Source: Amycolatopsis sp. CA-126428
Lineage (GTDB): Bacteria > Actinomycetota > Actinomycetes > Mycobacteriales > Pseudonocardiaceae
Length of the DNA: 64,000 nucleotides
Assembly: GCF_002904335.1 (NCBI RefSeq)
Contig: NZ_PPHF01000165.1
Coordinates: 62,001 to 126,000 of the forward strand
Reading direction: 5' to 3'
The notes beneath the pieces were generated by a model, which worked only from the letters and a program-made list of their open reading frames with translations, made no database searches and was not told the DNA's origin. Within the stretch, counting starts at the first letter, position 1, and each line of letters begins with the position of its first letter. Positions 7,275 through 16,069 of this stretch are shown here, one piece after another. The position numbers and the translations under genes were made by a program.

Positions 7275-8516
7275 TCACACCACGCGAACCGAAGGGACGT
7301 AGAGGATCCAGCGGCCGCCGCCGCGGCGGAACTCCTGCTCCTTGGCCATGATCTCGTCCGCGTGGTTCCACGCGAAGAGCAGCGCGTAGTCGGGGTAGGG
7401 CGCCGAGAACGCCTCCGAGGGAAGCACCGGGATGTGCTTGCCGGGGCTCAGCCTCTCCTGCTTGGCGGGTGTGCTGTCGCAGACGTGGGACACCAGGGCG
7501 GTGTCGATGTCGCAGAAGTTGGTCACCGTCGCGCTCTTCGCGGTCGCCCCGTAGGCGACGACCCGCTTGCCCTGGGCACGCAGGTCACTCAGCAGGCTGA
7601 CCAGGTCGTCCCGGATCCGCCCCACCGCGGCCGCGAATTCCCGCAGCGTCTCCGGCTCCGCCAGCCGGCGTTCGCTCTCCTCTTCGAGCATCGCGGCCAC
7701 GGCCGCGCTCGGCTCGCGCTTGCCCGCGCGGGCGAGCGTGTAGCGCACTTCGCCACCGTGCACGCCGAGCCGGGCCACGTCGACCAGTTCGAAGCCGAAC
7801 TCGGCGGCCGTGTTCTGCACCGAGTGCGCGCTGAACAGGTAGAAGTGCTCGTCGTAGATCTGGTCGAACGACGTCTTCTGCACGATGTCGCCGAGGTAGG
7901 GGTCCTCGAACACGAACACGCCGTTGTCGTCGAGCAGCACGTCGAGCCCGCGGAAGATCGAGTCCAGGTAGGGAATGTGGCACAGCGTGTTGGCGGCGAA
8001 GACCACCGCGGCCGGCCCGTGCGTGGCCCGCACCTCCGCGGCCGTCGACTCCTCGAAGAAGTCGGTCCGGACCGACACGCCGTTCTCACGCGCGACCCGG
8101 GCGACCGAACCGGACGGCTCGAAGCCGAGGTGGCGGACGCCGGCGTCGCTGATGGTCTGGAGCATGATCCCGTCGTTGCAGCCGATCTCGACGGCGAACG
8201 GGTCGGGGCCGGTGAGCTCGGTCTCCAGGAAGAACTGCGCGGTCTCGGTGAAGTGCTTGCGCATCACCGCCGAACCGGAGGAGAAGTACGGGTACTGGTC
8301 GTTGAACATCGCCTCCCGCGGCACTTCCTCCATCAACTGCACCATGGTGCAGGACGCGCACTGGCCGACCGCCAGCCGGAAGAAGAACTCCGGGCCGGTG
8401 TCGGCCCGATCCCGGAAGGCGTCGGAAAGGGGCTGGCGGCCGAGGTCCAGGAACTCCGTGACGGCGCCACGGCACACCCGGCACGCGGTGGCGGCGTCGC
8501 TGGCGCGTTCGGTCAT
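7275..8516 (-). CDS. NDP-hexose 3-C-methyltransferase (TylC3/EvaC/KijD1 family)
   Basis: SAM-dependent enzyme of 413 residues that adds the branching methyl at C3 of a dTDP-3-keto(amino)-4-keto-2,6-dideoxy sugar. The N-terminal zinc-binding module is visible as CRVCRGAV (residues about 12-19) with a later CASC; the SAM-binding core has VEIGCNDGIMLQ; the conserved family stretch EDPYLGDIVQKTSFDQIYDEH follows, and the C-terminal domain has RVVAYGATAKSATVTNFC and a late FAWNHADEI. All are hallmarks of the sugar C-methyltransferase family. AAGGAG precedes the ATG. Together with the aminotransferase immediately upstream (50 bases) it predicts a branched 3-amino sugar. Confidence 0.95.
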   Translation of the reverse strand: MTERASDAATACRVCRGAVTEFLDLGRQPLSDAFRDRADTGPEFFFRLAVGQCASCTMVQLMEEVPREAMFNDQYPYFSSGSAVMRKHFTETAQFFLETELTGPDPFAVEIGCNDGIMLQTISDAGVRHLGFEPSGSVARVARENGVSVRTDFFEESTAAEVRATHGPAAVVFAANTLCHIPYLDSIFRGLDVLLDDNGVFVFEDPYLGDIVQKTSFDQIYDEHFYLFSAHSVQNTAAEFGFELVDVARLGVHGGEVRYTLARAGKREPSAAVAAMLEEESERRLAEPETLREFAAAVGRIRDDLVSLLSDLRAQGKRVVAYGATAKSATVTNFCDIDTALVSHVCDSTPAKQERLSPGKHIPVLPSEAFSAPYPDYALLFAWNHADEIMAKEQEFRRGGGRWILYVPSVRVV

Positions 8517-8566
8517 CGTTCGACTCCTTGTTCTGGAAGGGCACGGATGCTGGGGCGGGGAGAAGG

Positions 8567-9688
8567 TCAGACGCTGGTGAGCACCTCGCGGAGCGCCGCG
8601 ATCACCCGGTCCTGTTCGTCCCGTGCCAGGGACGGGTACATGGGCAGGGAGAAGATCTCGCCCGCCAGCCGCTCGGTCACCGGGAGCGAGCCGCGTGGCA
8701 CGCCGAGGTGCGCGAACCCGGTCATCGTGTGCACGGGCCACGGGTAGCTGATGTTGAGCGAGATGTCGTACTTCTTGAGGCGTTCGATGACCTCGTCCCG
8801 GCGAGGGTGCCGGACCACGTAGACGTAGTAGACGTGCTCGTTGCCTTCGGCGGTCGCGGGCAGCGTCAGCCCGCCCTCGCCGGTCAGGTCGCCGAGCCCC
8901 TCGGCGTACCGCCGGGCCACCGCGCGCCGGCCCTCGACGTAGGTGTCGAGCCGGGGCAGCTTGCGGCGCAGGATCTCGGCCTGCACCTCGTCGAGCCTGC
9001 TGTTGTGACCGGGTGTCTGCACGACGTAGTAGGTCTCCGCCATCCCGTAGTAGCGCAGCCGCCGCAGGTTCCCGTCGACGTCTTCGTCCCGGGTCAGCAC
9101 GGCGCCCCCGTCCCCGTACGCGCCGAGCACCTTGGTGGGGTAGAAGGAGAAGGCCGCGGCGTCGCTCATCGTGCCCGCCCGCCGGCCGTGGTGCCGTGCG
9201 CCGTGCGCCTGTGCGCAGTCCTCGACGAGCGCCAGGCCGTGCCCCTCGGCGAGCTTCCGCAGCGGCGCCATGTCGGCGCACTGACCGTAGAGGTGGACCG
9301 GGAGCAGCGCTTTGGTCCGGTCGGTGATCGCGGCGGCCACCTGGCCGGTGTCCATCAGGAAGTCTTCCTCACGCACGTCGACGAACTTCGGGGTCGCCCC
9401 GGCGCCGTCGATCGCGAGCACGGTCGGTGCCGCGGTGTTGGAGACCGTGATGACCTCGTCACCGGGGCCGACGCCGACGGCCTGCAGCGCGAGCTTGACC
9501 GCGTTCGTGCCGTTGTCGACACCGACGCAATGGTTCACCCCGTGGTAGTCGGCGAATTCCTTTTCGAAGTTCCAGACACTTTTTCCGAGGACCAGCTGGC
9601 CGGATTCGAAGACCGTCTCGACCGCATCGAGGATATCCTGACGTTCCTCTCGGTACTCCCGAAGGTAGTCCCACACACGAATTGTCAT
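8567..9688 (-). CDS. PLP-dependent sugar aminotransferase (DegT/DnrJ/EryC1; EvaB/TylB-like)
   Basis: Transfers an amino group to the 3-keto (less likely 4-keto) carbon of the dTDP-sugar. The 373 residues start [19 protein letters not shown], close to EvaB/TylB-type 3-aminotransferases, followed by [13 protein letters not shown] (phosphate-binding turn), [10 protein letters not shown] (Asp contacting the PLP ring nitrogen) and [15 protein letters not shown] with the Schiff-base Lys. The C-terminal domain has the family [15 protein letters not shown]. It is the promoter-proximal gene of the seven-gene operon. No good ribosome site precedes the ATG at 9688, but sequence similarity starts right there and no earlier start fits. 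Confidence 0.93.
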   Translation of the reverse strand: MTIRVWDYLREYREERQDILDAVETVFESGQLVLGKSVWNFEKEFADYHGVNHCVGVDNGTNAVKLALQAVGVGPGDEVITVSNTAAPTVLAIDGAGATPKFVDVREEDFLMDTGQVAAAITDRTKALLPVHLYGQCADMAPLRKLAEGHGLALVEDCAQAHGARHHGRRAGTMSDAAAFSFYPTKVLGAYGDGGAVLTRDEDVDGNLRRLRYYGMAETYYVVQTPGHNSRLDEVQAEILRRKLPRLDTYVEGRRAVARRYAEGLGDLTGEGGLTLPATAEGNEHVYYVYVVRHPRRDEVIERLKKYDISLNISYPWPVHTMTGFAHLGVPRGSLPVTERLAGEIFSLPMYPSLARDEQDRVIAALREVLTSV

Positions 9689-9926
9689 AGAAGTCGTCCA
9701 ATGCGGTGAGTGCGTTCGCTGAGCATGAGGTCCCCGGTGGTCCTGCAGGGCTGGCGGCCTCAGCTTCGCATCGCGGGGATCGCCGTGCCTCTCCACGATT
9801 GCGCTGAGGATCCGAGGTTGTCCCAGGGTGCTGATTTTTGCGCGCCCGTGCCGTGAAGTGTGGACAACGGTGGCGAAACATCGGTAACTACCTGAAGTAA
9901 CTGTGAACTGGGAGGGGGGACCAGGC
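9689..9926. promoter_or_regulatory. Divergent promoter region of the sugar operon and the exporter/P450 pair
   Basis: A 238-base gap between the sugar aminotransferase (minus) and the MFS gene (plus). It is less GC-rich than its surroundings near 9829-9905, as expected of promoter DNA, and should hold both start sites. I could not assign -35/-10 boxes with confidence, and no regulator gene is adjacent. Confidence 0.5.
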
Positions 9927-11117
9927 GTGACATCTGTGCTGACCGTTCCAGGTCTGCGGGCTCGCATCGTTTTCGCCGCTTTCACCGGTTACGGCATGTT
10001 GTGGGGGCCGTACTTGTCTTCGATGCCCGACGTGCGCGCCGCGTCCGGTGTGGACGAAGGCACCCTCGGGGTAGCACTGCTGTGCGCGGCCGCCGCGGCG
10101 CTGCCCGCGATGCTGGGCACCGGCCGGCTGCTCGACCGCTTCGGCCGCCCGGTGGCGGTGACGGTGGTGCTCCTGTTCGCCGCGGTGTCCGTGCTGCCGG
10201 GTCAGGCGGGCTCACCGTTCACGCTGATCGTCGCGCTGACCCTGTTCGGGCTCGGGTCCGGCGCGTGCAACGTCGTCGTCGTGGCGCTCGCGTCGACGGT
10301 CGAGGCCGAGGCGGGGAAGCGGGTGATGTCCGGCGGCCACGCGTTGTTCAGCGCGGGGCTCCTGGCCGGCAGCGCGGTCACCGGCCTCGCCAGGGCGGCG
10401 GGGATACCGGCGAGTGCCGTCGCGCTGTTCGCGGCCGCCGCGGTGGCCGGGTGGGTGCTGTCGGTCAGGCGCGGGCTGCCCGCCTGGTTCGCCAGGGCGG
10501 ATCGCCCGCCGGCGGGTGCCAGGCGTGCCCGGCTCACCCGTCCGGTGTTGCTGCTCTGCCTCCTGGCCGGTCTGGCGATGCTGGTGGAGAGCGGTGTCCA
10601 GCAGTGGAGCGCGGTGTTCCTCGCCGACGTCCTGCGCGCGCCGGCGAGCTGGGGAGCGGCCGGGCCCGGGGTCTTCGCCGGGGCGATGGCGGTGGGGCGG
10701 TTCGCCGGGCAGTGGCTTTCCGGCCGGGTCCCCGCGCGTGTCCTGCTGTGCGGCTCCGGGGTCGTGTCCGGGACGGGAGTCCTGCTGGTCGCGTTCGCCG
10801 GGACACCGCTGTCCGGAATGCTCGGGATCGCCGTCGTCGGCGGCTCGCTGTCGGTGGCGACGCCGACGGCGTTCGCGCTCGCCGGGAGCTGGGCACCGCC
10901 CGCCGATCGGGGCGCGGTGCTCGGGACCACCACGTCACTGGCCGGCCTCGGCCTCCTGCTCGGGCCCGCGCTGGTCGGCCGGCTGGCCGCCAGCACCGAT
11001 CTGCGGGTCGCGCTGGCGGGCCTGTGCCTGGCGGCCTTCGCCGTCTTCCTGCTCGCCTTGCGCCTGCCCCGGTACGACCGGCGGCCGGCCGCCGCCACGG
11101 AGGGATCATGGAAATGA
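9927..11117 (+). CDS. MFS transporter (12 TM, YbjJ/fucose-permease-like)
   Basis: Integral membrane transporter of 396 residues, likely exporting the cluster product or an intermediate. Hydrophobic segments alternate through the chain; the loop [11 protein letters not shown] between segments two and three is the MFS A-motif, and a second half-repeat begins near residue 205 after a basic loop ([10 protein letters not shown]). The GTG at 9927 is chosen because GGAGGGGGG lies 8 bases before it; a GTG eight codons earlier lacks such a site. Its stop overlaps the start region of the P450, so the two are translated together. Substrate is not evident. Confidence 0.85.
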   Translation: MTSVLTVPGLRARIVFAAFTGYGMLWGPYLSSMPDVRAASGVDEGTLGVALLCAAAAALPAMLGTGRLLDRFGRPVAVTVVLLFAAVSVLPGQAGSPFTLIVALTLFGLGSGACNVVVVALASTVEAEAGKRVMSGGHALFSAGLLAGSAVTGLARAAGIPASAVALFAAAAVAGWVLSVRRGLPAWFARADRPPAGARRARLTRPVLLLCLLAGLAMLVESGVQQWSAVFLADVLRAPASWGAAGPGVFAGAMAVGRFAGQWLSGRVPARVLLCGSGVVSGTGVLLVAFAGTPLSGMLGIAVVGGSLSVATPTAFALAGSWAPPADRGAVLGTTTSLAGLGLLLGPALVGRLAASTDLRVALAGLCLAAFAVFLLALRLPRYDRRPAAATEGSWK

Positions 11118-12301
11118 GTGGGGTGGCCCGCGGCAGCGGTGGTGCGGACTTCGTGCACGGACGTCAGCGGCGGCAGCTGATCGGCCCCGCCGGGGTGGAC
11201 GGCGCGGGGCCGGTGGAGCGGGTACCGGGTCCCGGCGGGGTGGAATGGCTGGTGACCGGCTATCACGAGGCTCGCGAGGTCCTGCGGGACGACCGGTTCG
11301 GGCGGGCCGCGCACTCGGCGTCGCTCCCGCTGCGCGGCCCGGCCGTGCGGATGTCGGTCACCGAACTGGACCGGCCGGCGCACACCCGGATCCGCGGCCT
11401 CATCGGTGGCGCGTTCTCCGCCCGCCGGGTGGAGCAGCTGCGCCCGAGAGTCGAGGAACTCGCCGACGAACTGCTTCGCGACGTCGTCGGGCGAAGACCG
11501 GGCGCGGACCTGCTCACCGCTTTCTGCGGTCCGCTGACGTTCGCCGCGCACTGCGAGCTGCTCGGCGTGCCGCCCCACCGCCGGGAGCGGATCCGGCGCT
11601 GCGCGGTCGAGCGGCTGGGCACCCCCTCGGCCTGCCCGGCGGAGACCCACCGGGCCGAACTGCGGCTGCACGACGAGGTGAGCGCGCTGCTCACCGGGTC
11701 CGAACCGCCGGCCACCGGCCTGCTCGCCGAGCTTCTCGCCGAACACCGCCGGGGGATCCTCGGCGAGGAGGAGCTGACCGGCCTCGGCGCTTCGCTGTTC
11801 TTCGACGGCTTCACGCTGGCCGCCACCCAGATCGCGAACGTGGTGCTGTACCTGCTGACCGGACCGGGCCGGTTCGCCCGGCTGCGCGACGACCAGGGCG
11901 CCCTGGACGGCGTCGTCGAGGAATCGCTGCGTTACTCGCCGTCCGCTCCGATGAGCATGACGCGGGTGGCGCTCGAGGACGTCGTCATCGGAGGGCGGCG
12001 CATTCACGCGGGCGACCGGGTCACCGCCGCACTCGCGCTGGCCAACCGGGACGACGCCCGGTTCGAGCGCCCCTGCCGCTTCGATGCGGACCGGCACGGC
12101 AACCGGCACCTCGCGTTCGGCTTCGGTACCCACCACTGCGTCGGCGCGCACCTGGCGCGGGTGGAGATCCGCGCCGCGCTCGGGGCGCTGCTGCGGCAGG
12201 CTCCGAACCTGCGGCTGGAGGTGGACGAACGGGACATCGCCTGGTTCGCCTCGGCGACGATCCGCGGCCCCGTCGGGCTCCCTGTGCGGTGGGAGCCCTG
12301 A
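11108..12301 (+). CDS. Cytochrome P450 with non-canonical I-helix
   Basis: P450 of 397 residues. The heme loop FGFGTHHCVGAHLAR puts the thiolate Cys at residue 344 and the K-helix motif is EESLR; HTRIRG is the C-helix. The I-helix reads LFFDGFTLAATQI (residues about 230-242): where most P450s have AGxE/D-T-T, this one has DGFTLA, so the acid-alcohol pair is lost. That is typical of P450s that use substrate hydroxyls, act as peroxygenases, or have unusual chemistry. GGAGGG lies 4 bases before ATG 11108 and 10 before ATG 11114; either may be used, the second overlapping the exporter stop as ATGA. It converges on the next gene with a 13-base gap. Confidence 0.93.
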   Translation: MEMSGVARGSGGADFVHGRQRRQLIGPAGVDGAGPVERVPGPGGVEWLVTGYHEAREVLRDDRFGRAAHSASLPLRGPAVRMSVTELDRPAHTRIRGLIGGAFSARRVEQLRPRVEELADELLRDVVGRRPGADLLTAFCGPLTFAAHCELLGVPPHRRERIRRCAVERLGTPSACPAETHRAELRLHDEVSALLTGSEPPATGLLAELLAEHRRGILGEEELTGLGASLFFDGFTLAATQIANVVLYLLTGPGRFARLRDDQGALDGVVEESLRYSPSAPMSMTRVALEDVVIGGRRIHAGDRVTAALALANRDDARFERPCRFDADRHGNRHLAFGFGTHHCVGAHLARVEIRAALGALLRQAPNLRLEVDERDIAWFASATIRGPVGLPVRWEP

Positions 12302-12314
12302 GCGGGCGGGGGCT

Positions 12315-13556
12315 TCAGGCCGCGGAGGGCCGGGCGGCGCGGATGGTCATGTAGTCGTTGTCCTGCGGCAGCCGCAGCGCCTGGCCGCTGAGGTAGTCCA
12401 CGCCGTCGCTGTAGGTGTAGGGCTGCATGAACCAGCCCGCACGCACGTCGCGGTAGATGCGGGCCAGCGGGTGCGAGTCCGAGTAGGCGGCCCCGCCGAC
12501 CGCCGTGACGCAGTCGTTGACCAGCTCCAGCGTCAGCCGGTTGATCATCAGCTTGGCGCTCTGGAACGGTGTCATCATCCGGCGCCCGCGTTCGGCGGGG
12601 TCGTCGACGATCTCCGAGGCGACCTGTTCGGTGTTGGCCAGCGCGGCGACCGCACACGAACGCGCGGCGTACAGGCGGGCGTCGATCTCGGCGAGCATCG
12701 TGCGGGTGGCCGCCGAGGGCGTGCCCCGCCGGCGGGTGAACGTGGCGACCGCGAGGTCGCGGGCCGCCTGCGCGAGGCCGACGTAGAGGCCCAGCAACGT
12801 GATCGAGCTGACCGTCTGCCCCGCGAGCGCGGCGTCTCCCGCCGTCCCGGCCGGGTTCCTGAGCAGGATGTCGTCCGCCGCGACCGGGCAGTCGTCGAGC
12901 ACGATGTCGGACGTGCCGGAGGCACGCATCCCCATGCCTTCCCAGGTGTCGAGGACGGTGAGGCCGGGGGCGTCGCGCGACACCAGCGGGGCGGCCAGCA
13001 TCGGCCGCCCGTCCTGTTCGTATTGGGCGTAGACGAAGAAGTGCGTGGCGACCGGTGCCATGCTCACCAGGGTCTTGCGGCCGGTGAGGTGCCAGCCGCC
13101 GTCTTCGCCGGGGGTCATCCGGGTGACCGTCGTGTGGTGGTCCTTCACCGCGCCGCACACGGCGATCGCGCCGGAGCCCATGCCCCGCAGCACCCGTTCG
13201 GCGAGGGCCTTCGCCGCCGGGGTGCCGTGCCGCCATTCGTAGGTCAGGGTGAGCCCCCGGCTGTACTGGACGTGCAGCGCGAGTGCGGTGGACGCGTCGG
13301 CCGCGCCGATCCGGAGCAGGGCGAGCGCCACGTCGTGGAGCCGCTCGACGCCGAGGCCGCCCAGCTCCGCCGGCACGGTGGCGCCCAGCACCCCGGACTC
13401 CGCGAACCGGGCGAACACGTCGGCCGGGAAGGACTGGTCCCGGTCGTGGCCCGCCGCCCCGGCCTCGATCGCCGGCAGCTGCTCGGTGAGCAGGTCGTGC
13501 AGCGCTTGGCCCTGGGGGCTGATCGGGGTGTGCAGATCTCCTGCCGGTACCGGCAT
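12315..13556 (-). CDS. ACAD-fold flavoenzyme; candidate sugar N-oxygenase (nitrososynthase)
   Basis: Protein of 413 residues with the acyl-CoA-dehydrogenase fold: helical N-domain (FARFAESGVLGATVPAELGGLG), beta domain with GGWHLTGRKTLVSM and DTWEGMGMRASGTSDIVLDD, and a C-terminal helical domain ending in GGAAYSDSHPLARIYRDVRAG. No acyl-CoA pathway genes are nearby, but 3-amino-3-C-methyl sugar genes are, and the nitrososynthases KijD3, RubN8 and ORF36 share this fold; that assignment is inference. GAGGTG stands about 8 bases before the ATG. It leads a three-gene minus-strand unit with the DUF899 and exporter genes behind it in reverse order. An ordinary dehydrogenase or hydroxylase is the alternative. 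Confidence 0.8.
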   Translation of the reverse strand: MPVPAGDLHTPISPQGQALHDLLTEQLPAIEAGAAGHDRDQSFPADVFARFAESGVLGATVPAELGGLGVERLHDVALALLRIGAADASTALALHVQYSRGLTLTYEWRHGTPAAKALAERVLRGMGSGAIAVCGAVKDHHTTVTRMTPGEDGGWHLTGRKTLVSMAPVATHFFVYAQYEQDGRPMLAAPLVSRDAPGLTVLDTWEGMGMRASGTSDIVLDDCPVAADDILLRNPAGTAGDAALAGQTVSSITLLGLYVGLAQAARDLAVATFTRRRGTPSAATRTMLAEIDARLYAARSCAVAALANTEQVASEIVDDPAERGRRMMTPFQSAKLMINRLTLELVNDCVTAVGGAAYSDSHPLARIYRDVRAGWFMQPYTYSDGVDYLSGQALRLPQDNDYMTIRAARPSAA

Positions 13557-13594
13557 CTGTGTTCACCTCTCGGTGCGGCGGTGACGGGCGAAGC

Positions 13595-14266
13595 TCACGG
13601 GTCCTGGCGTCCGAGCGGGGTCAGATCCAGGTAGTTGAGCGTGAACAGCAGGATGTCGAGGCCGCGGGCGTAGGTCGAGTATGTGTGGAAGACCTGGTCG
13701 CCTTCGCGCAGGAAGACGCTCAGGCCCGGCAGTTCGGTGCCCCAGATGTCCCAGGGCCCGACGGCCGCTTCGTGTTCTTCCTTGGTGCGGAAGTTGATCA
13801 GCAGCGGCGTGACGGACTCGTCGAGGGTCGCGTGGTAGTCGTAGTTGAAGTCGTCCCCGTAGGACGAGTAGTAGGGCACCGTCCAGCCCATCCGCTCGCG
13901 GTAGGCGGCGATTTTCGGGTACGGCGCCCGGGAGACCAGCGCCAGCGTGGTGTCCTTCTCGTGCAGATGGGGCAGGTGGCCCAGATCGCGGACCTGGAAG
14001 CGGCAGTTGCCGCAGCCCTCGTCCCACGACGGGTCGAACATCACGTGGTGCACGATGAGCTGCCGGCGGCCCTCGAACATGTCCAGGAGCCGGATTTTGC
14101 CGTCGGGCCCCTCGAAGACATAGTCCTTGTCGACCTCGACCATGGGGAGTTCACGGCGTTCCGCGTTGAGCGCGTCCCTGGCGCGCGTGAACTCCTTCTC
14201 CTTGCGGAGGAACTCCCGCCGGGCGCCGAGCCATTCCTCCCGGGACACGACTTGGGGAAGTGACAT
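13595..14266 (-). CDS. DUF899 family thioredoxin-like protein
   Basis: Cytosolic protein of 223 residues of the DUF899 family, which has a thioredoxin-like fold and no settled reaction but recurs in aromatic polyketide clusters. Visible: VSREEWLGARREFLRKEKEFTR start, the aromatic/acidic VEVDKDYVFEGPDG, FDPSWDEGCGNCRF with two Cys in a CGNC arrangement, VSRAPYPKIAAYRERMGW and a late VFHTYSTYARGLDILL, all family features. AAGGA precedes ATG 14266. Neighbours are an ACAD-fold enzyme and an exporter on the same strand with gaps of 38 and 50 bases, suggesting one transcript. A redox-accessory role is a guess. Confidence 0.85.
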   Translation of the reverse strand: MSLPQVVSREEWLGARREFLRKEKEFTRARDALNAERRELPMVEVDKDYVFEGPDGKIRLLDMFEGRRQLIVHHVMFDPSWDEGCGNCRFQVRDLGHLPHLHEKDTTLALVSRAPYPKIAAYRERMGWTVPYYSSYGDDFNYDYHATLDESVTPLLINFRTKEEHEAAVGPWDIWGTELPGLSVFLREGDQVFHTYSTYARGLDILLFTLNYLDLTPLGRQDP

Positions 14267-14316
14267 GGATGAGGTCCTTCGTCTCGTTTCGTACGGGTGC
14301 GCGGCGTCGGACGAGG

Positions 14317-15873
14317 TCAGTCCGCGGCCCGCACGGTCTCCGCCGGGGTGTCCGCGGCCGGCTCGTCTTCGCCGGCCCCGTCGGCCTCGCTCCCGCGCCG
14401 CAGCGTGAAGACGGCCAGTACCGCGAGCGCGAGCACCAGGACCGCGCTGGCTCCGGCAGCGATGTTGAGACCGGCGGTGAATCCGTCGCGGGCGCGGGCG
14501 AGCAGATCGGCGCCCTGCGCGCCGGGCAGCCGCCCGGCCACGGTGATGGCGTCGGTGATGCTGTTGCGCGCGACTTCGGTCCCGGGGCCGGTGAGGTGCG
14601 CGGTGTAGACGGCGGTGCCGATGCTGCCGATCGCCGCGACACCGAACGCGATCCCGAAGTCGCCGCTGGTCTGGGCGAGTGCCGCGGCCGAGCCCGCCTT
14701 GCGGGGGCTGACGGAACCGACGATCAGGTTGTTGGCGAGCGCGCTCATCAGCCCGATGCCGAGGAACACCACGACCGCGCCGGCCACCAGCAGGGGCAGC
14801 CCGCCGGTGCTGGGCACGAACACCAGCAGGGTGTAGCCGACGGCGGCGACGGCCATCCCGCCGGTGATCACCCACCCGGGGTGGAGCCGGTGGGCGAGGT
14901 GCGGGGCCAGTTGCGCGCCGACGACCATGGCGAGCGACGAGGGAACGAGCCAGAGCCCGGCCGTCATCGGCGACAGCGCGAGCACGGTCTGCAGGTACTG
15001 GCTGACCAGCAGCATCACGCCGCCCTGCGTCGCGACCCCGAACATCAGGATGACCAGCGCCGAGCTGAACGCCCGGTTGCCGAACAGCCGCAGGTCCAGC
15101 AATGGGCTGGTCAGGCCGCGCTGGCGGCGGACGAACAAAGTCCCGAACCCGAGCCCGGCCACCACGGCGATCACCGGCACGAGACCGATGCCGTCCTTGG
15201 CGAATTCCTTGACACCGTAGATGAAGGGCAGGATCGCCAGCAGGGAAAGCACCACGCTGACCAGATCGAGCCGGCCGGCGGATTCGTCCCGGTACTCGGG
15301 GAGCAGCAGGGGCCCGGCGATCAGCAGCAGCACCATCACCGGCACGCCGAGCAGGAAGACCGATCCCCACCAGAACCACTGCAGCAGCAGGCCGCCGACG
15401 ACGGGCCCGAGGGCCGCACCGCCCATGAAGCAGCTGACGTAGACGGCGACGGCCGTCCCGCGTTGCTTGGGGTCGCGGAACATGTTGCTGATCAGCGCCA
15501 GTGTCGACGGCGCCAACGTCGCGCCCGCGATACCCATGAGCGCCCTGGCGGCGATGAGCATCCAGGTGCTGCCGGAAAAAGCGGCGAGGACCGACGAAGC
15601 GGCGAACGCGGTCGCGCCGATCAGCAGGAGCTTCCGCCTGCCGATCCGGTCGCCGAGGGTTCCCATCGTGACGAGGAACCCGGCGACCATGAAGCCGTAG
15701 ATGTCGGTGATCCACAGCTGCTGGACGCTGTTCGAGCCCAGATCCTCGCTCAGCCGGGGAAGGGCCAGGTACAGCACGCTGAGGTCGAGTGCGAGCAGCA
15801 GCGCCGGCAGCGCCAGGACCGCGAGCCCCAGCCATTCCCGGCGTCCGGCCCGTTCTGGGGCCTCCTGGTGCAT
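14317..15873 (-). CDS. 14-TM MFS drug/product exporter (DHA2, QacA/SmvA-like)
   Basis: Proton-driven exporter of 518 residues in the inner membrane, probably giving self-resistance by exporting the cluster product. Motif A is GTLGDRIGRRKLLL after segment two, motif C-like GPVVGGLLLQWFWWGSVFLLGVPV marks segment five of the DHA2 family, and two extra central segments bring the total to about 14. The C-terminus after the last segment is acidic (ADGAGEDEPAADTPAE). It heads a short minus-strand unit (then DUF899, then the ACAD-fold gene). A possible operator lies about 100 bases upstream. Confidence 0.92.
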   Translation of the reverse strand: MHQEAPERAGRREWLGLAVLALPALLLALDLSVLYLALPRLSEDLGSNSVQQLWITDIYGFMVAGFLVTMGTLGDRIGRRKLLLIGATAFAASSVLAAFSGSTWMLIAARALMGIAGATLAPSTLALISNMFRDPKQRGTAVAVYVSCFMGGAALGPVVGGLLLQWFWWGSVFLLGVPVMVLLLIAGPLLLPEYRDESAGRLDLVSVVLSLLAILPFIYGVKEFAKDGIGLVPVIAVVAGLGFGTLFVRRQRGLTSPLLDLRLFGNRAFSSALVILMFGVATQGGVMLLVSQYLQTVLALSPMTAGLWLVPSSLAMVVGAQLAPHLAHRLHPGWVITGGMAVAAVGYTLLVFVPSTGGLPLLVAGAVVVFLGIGLMSALANNLIVGSVSPRKAGSAAALAQTSGDFGIAFGVAAIGSIGTAVYTAHLTGPGTEVARNSITDAITVAGRLPGAQGADLLARARDGFTAGLNIAAGASAVLVLALAVLAVFTLRRGSEADGAGEDEPAADTPAETVRAAD

Positions 15874-15970
15874 GACGGATCCCTTTCCTCAGGCCAGGCC
15901 GAGCGTCGGCTCCGGCTCGATGGCATACCGGCTCCTCGCGGACGGCACTGTGCGCGAGGTTTCCCTCTGA

Positions 15971-15990
15971 CCGTTACATACCGCTACATT
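15971..15990. promoter_or_regulatory. Possible operator: phased 10-bp direct repeat upstream of the exporter
   Basis: Two adjacent 10-mers, CCGTTACATA and CCGCTACATT, identical at 8 of 10 positions, lie about 100 bases upstream of the 14-TM exporter and downstream of the fusion-gene stop. One-turn spacing suggests a protein contacting the same face of the helix, as SARP or some TetR-type regulators do. No regulator gene is adjacent; low certainty. Confidence 0.35.
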
Positions 15991-16069
15991 CTGCTCCGGT
16001 GTGGATACTTTTGCCAGTGCGCTGCGCACCCCCGGCTTTATGCGTTTCGCATGTCTTCACCCGGGGTTT

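Noticed and set aside
13595-15835. Minus-strand frame of 746 codons joining the DUF899 gene to upstream sequence
   Set aside because: Upstream of 14266 the frame is a shadow of the 14-TM exporter; the DUF899 protein is complete from its own ATG.
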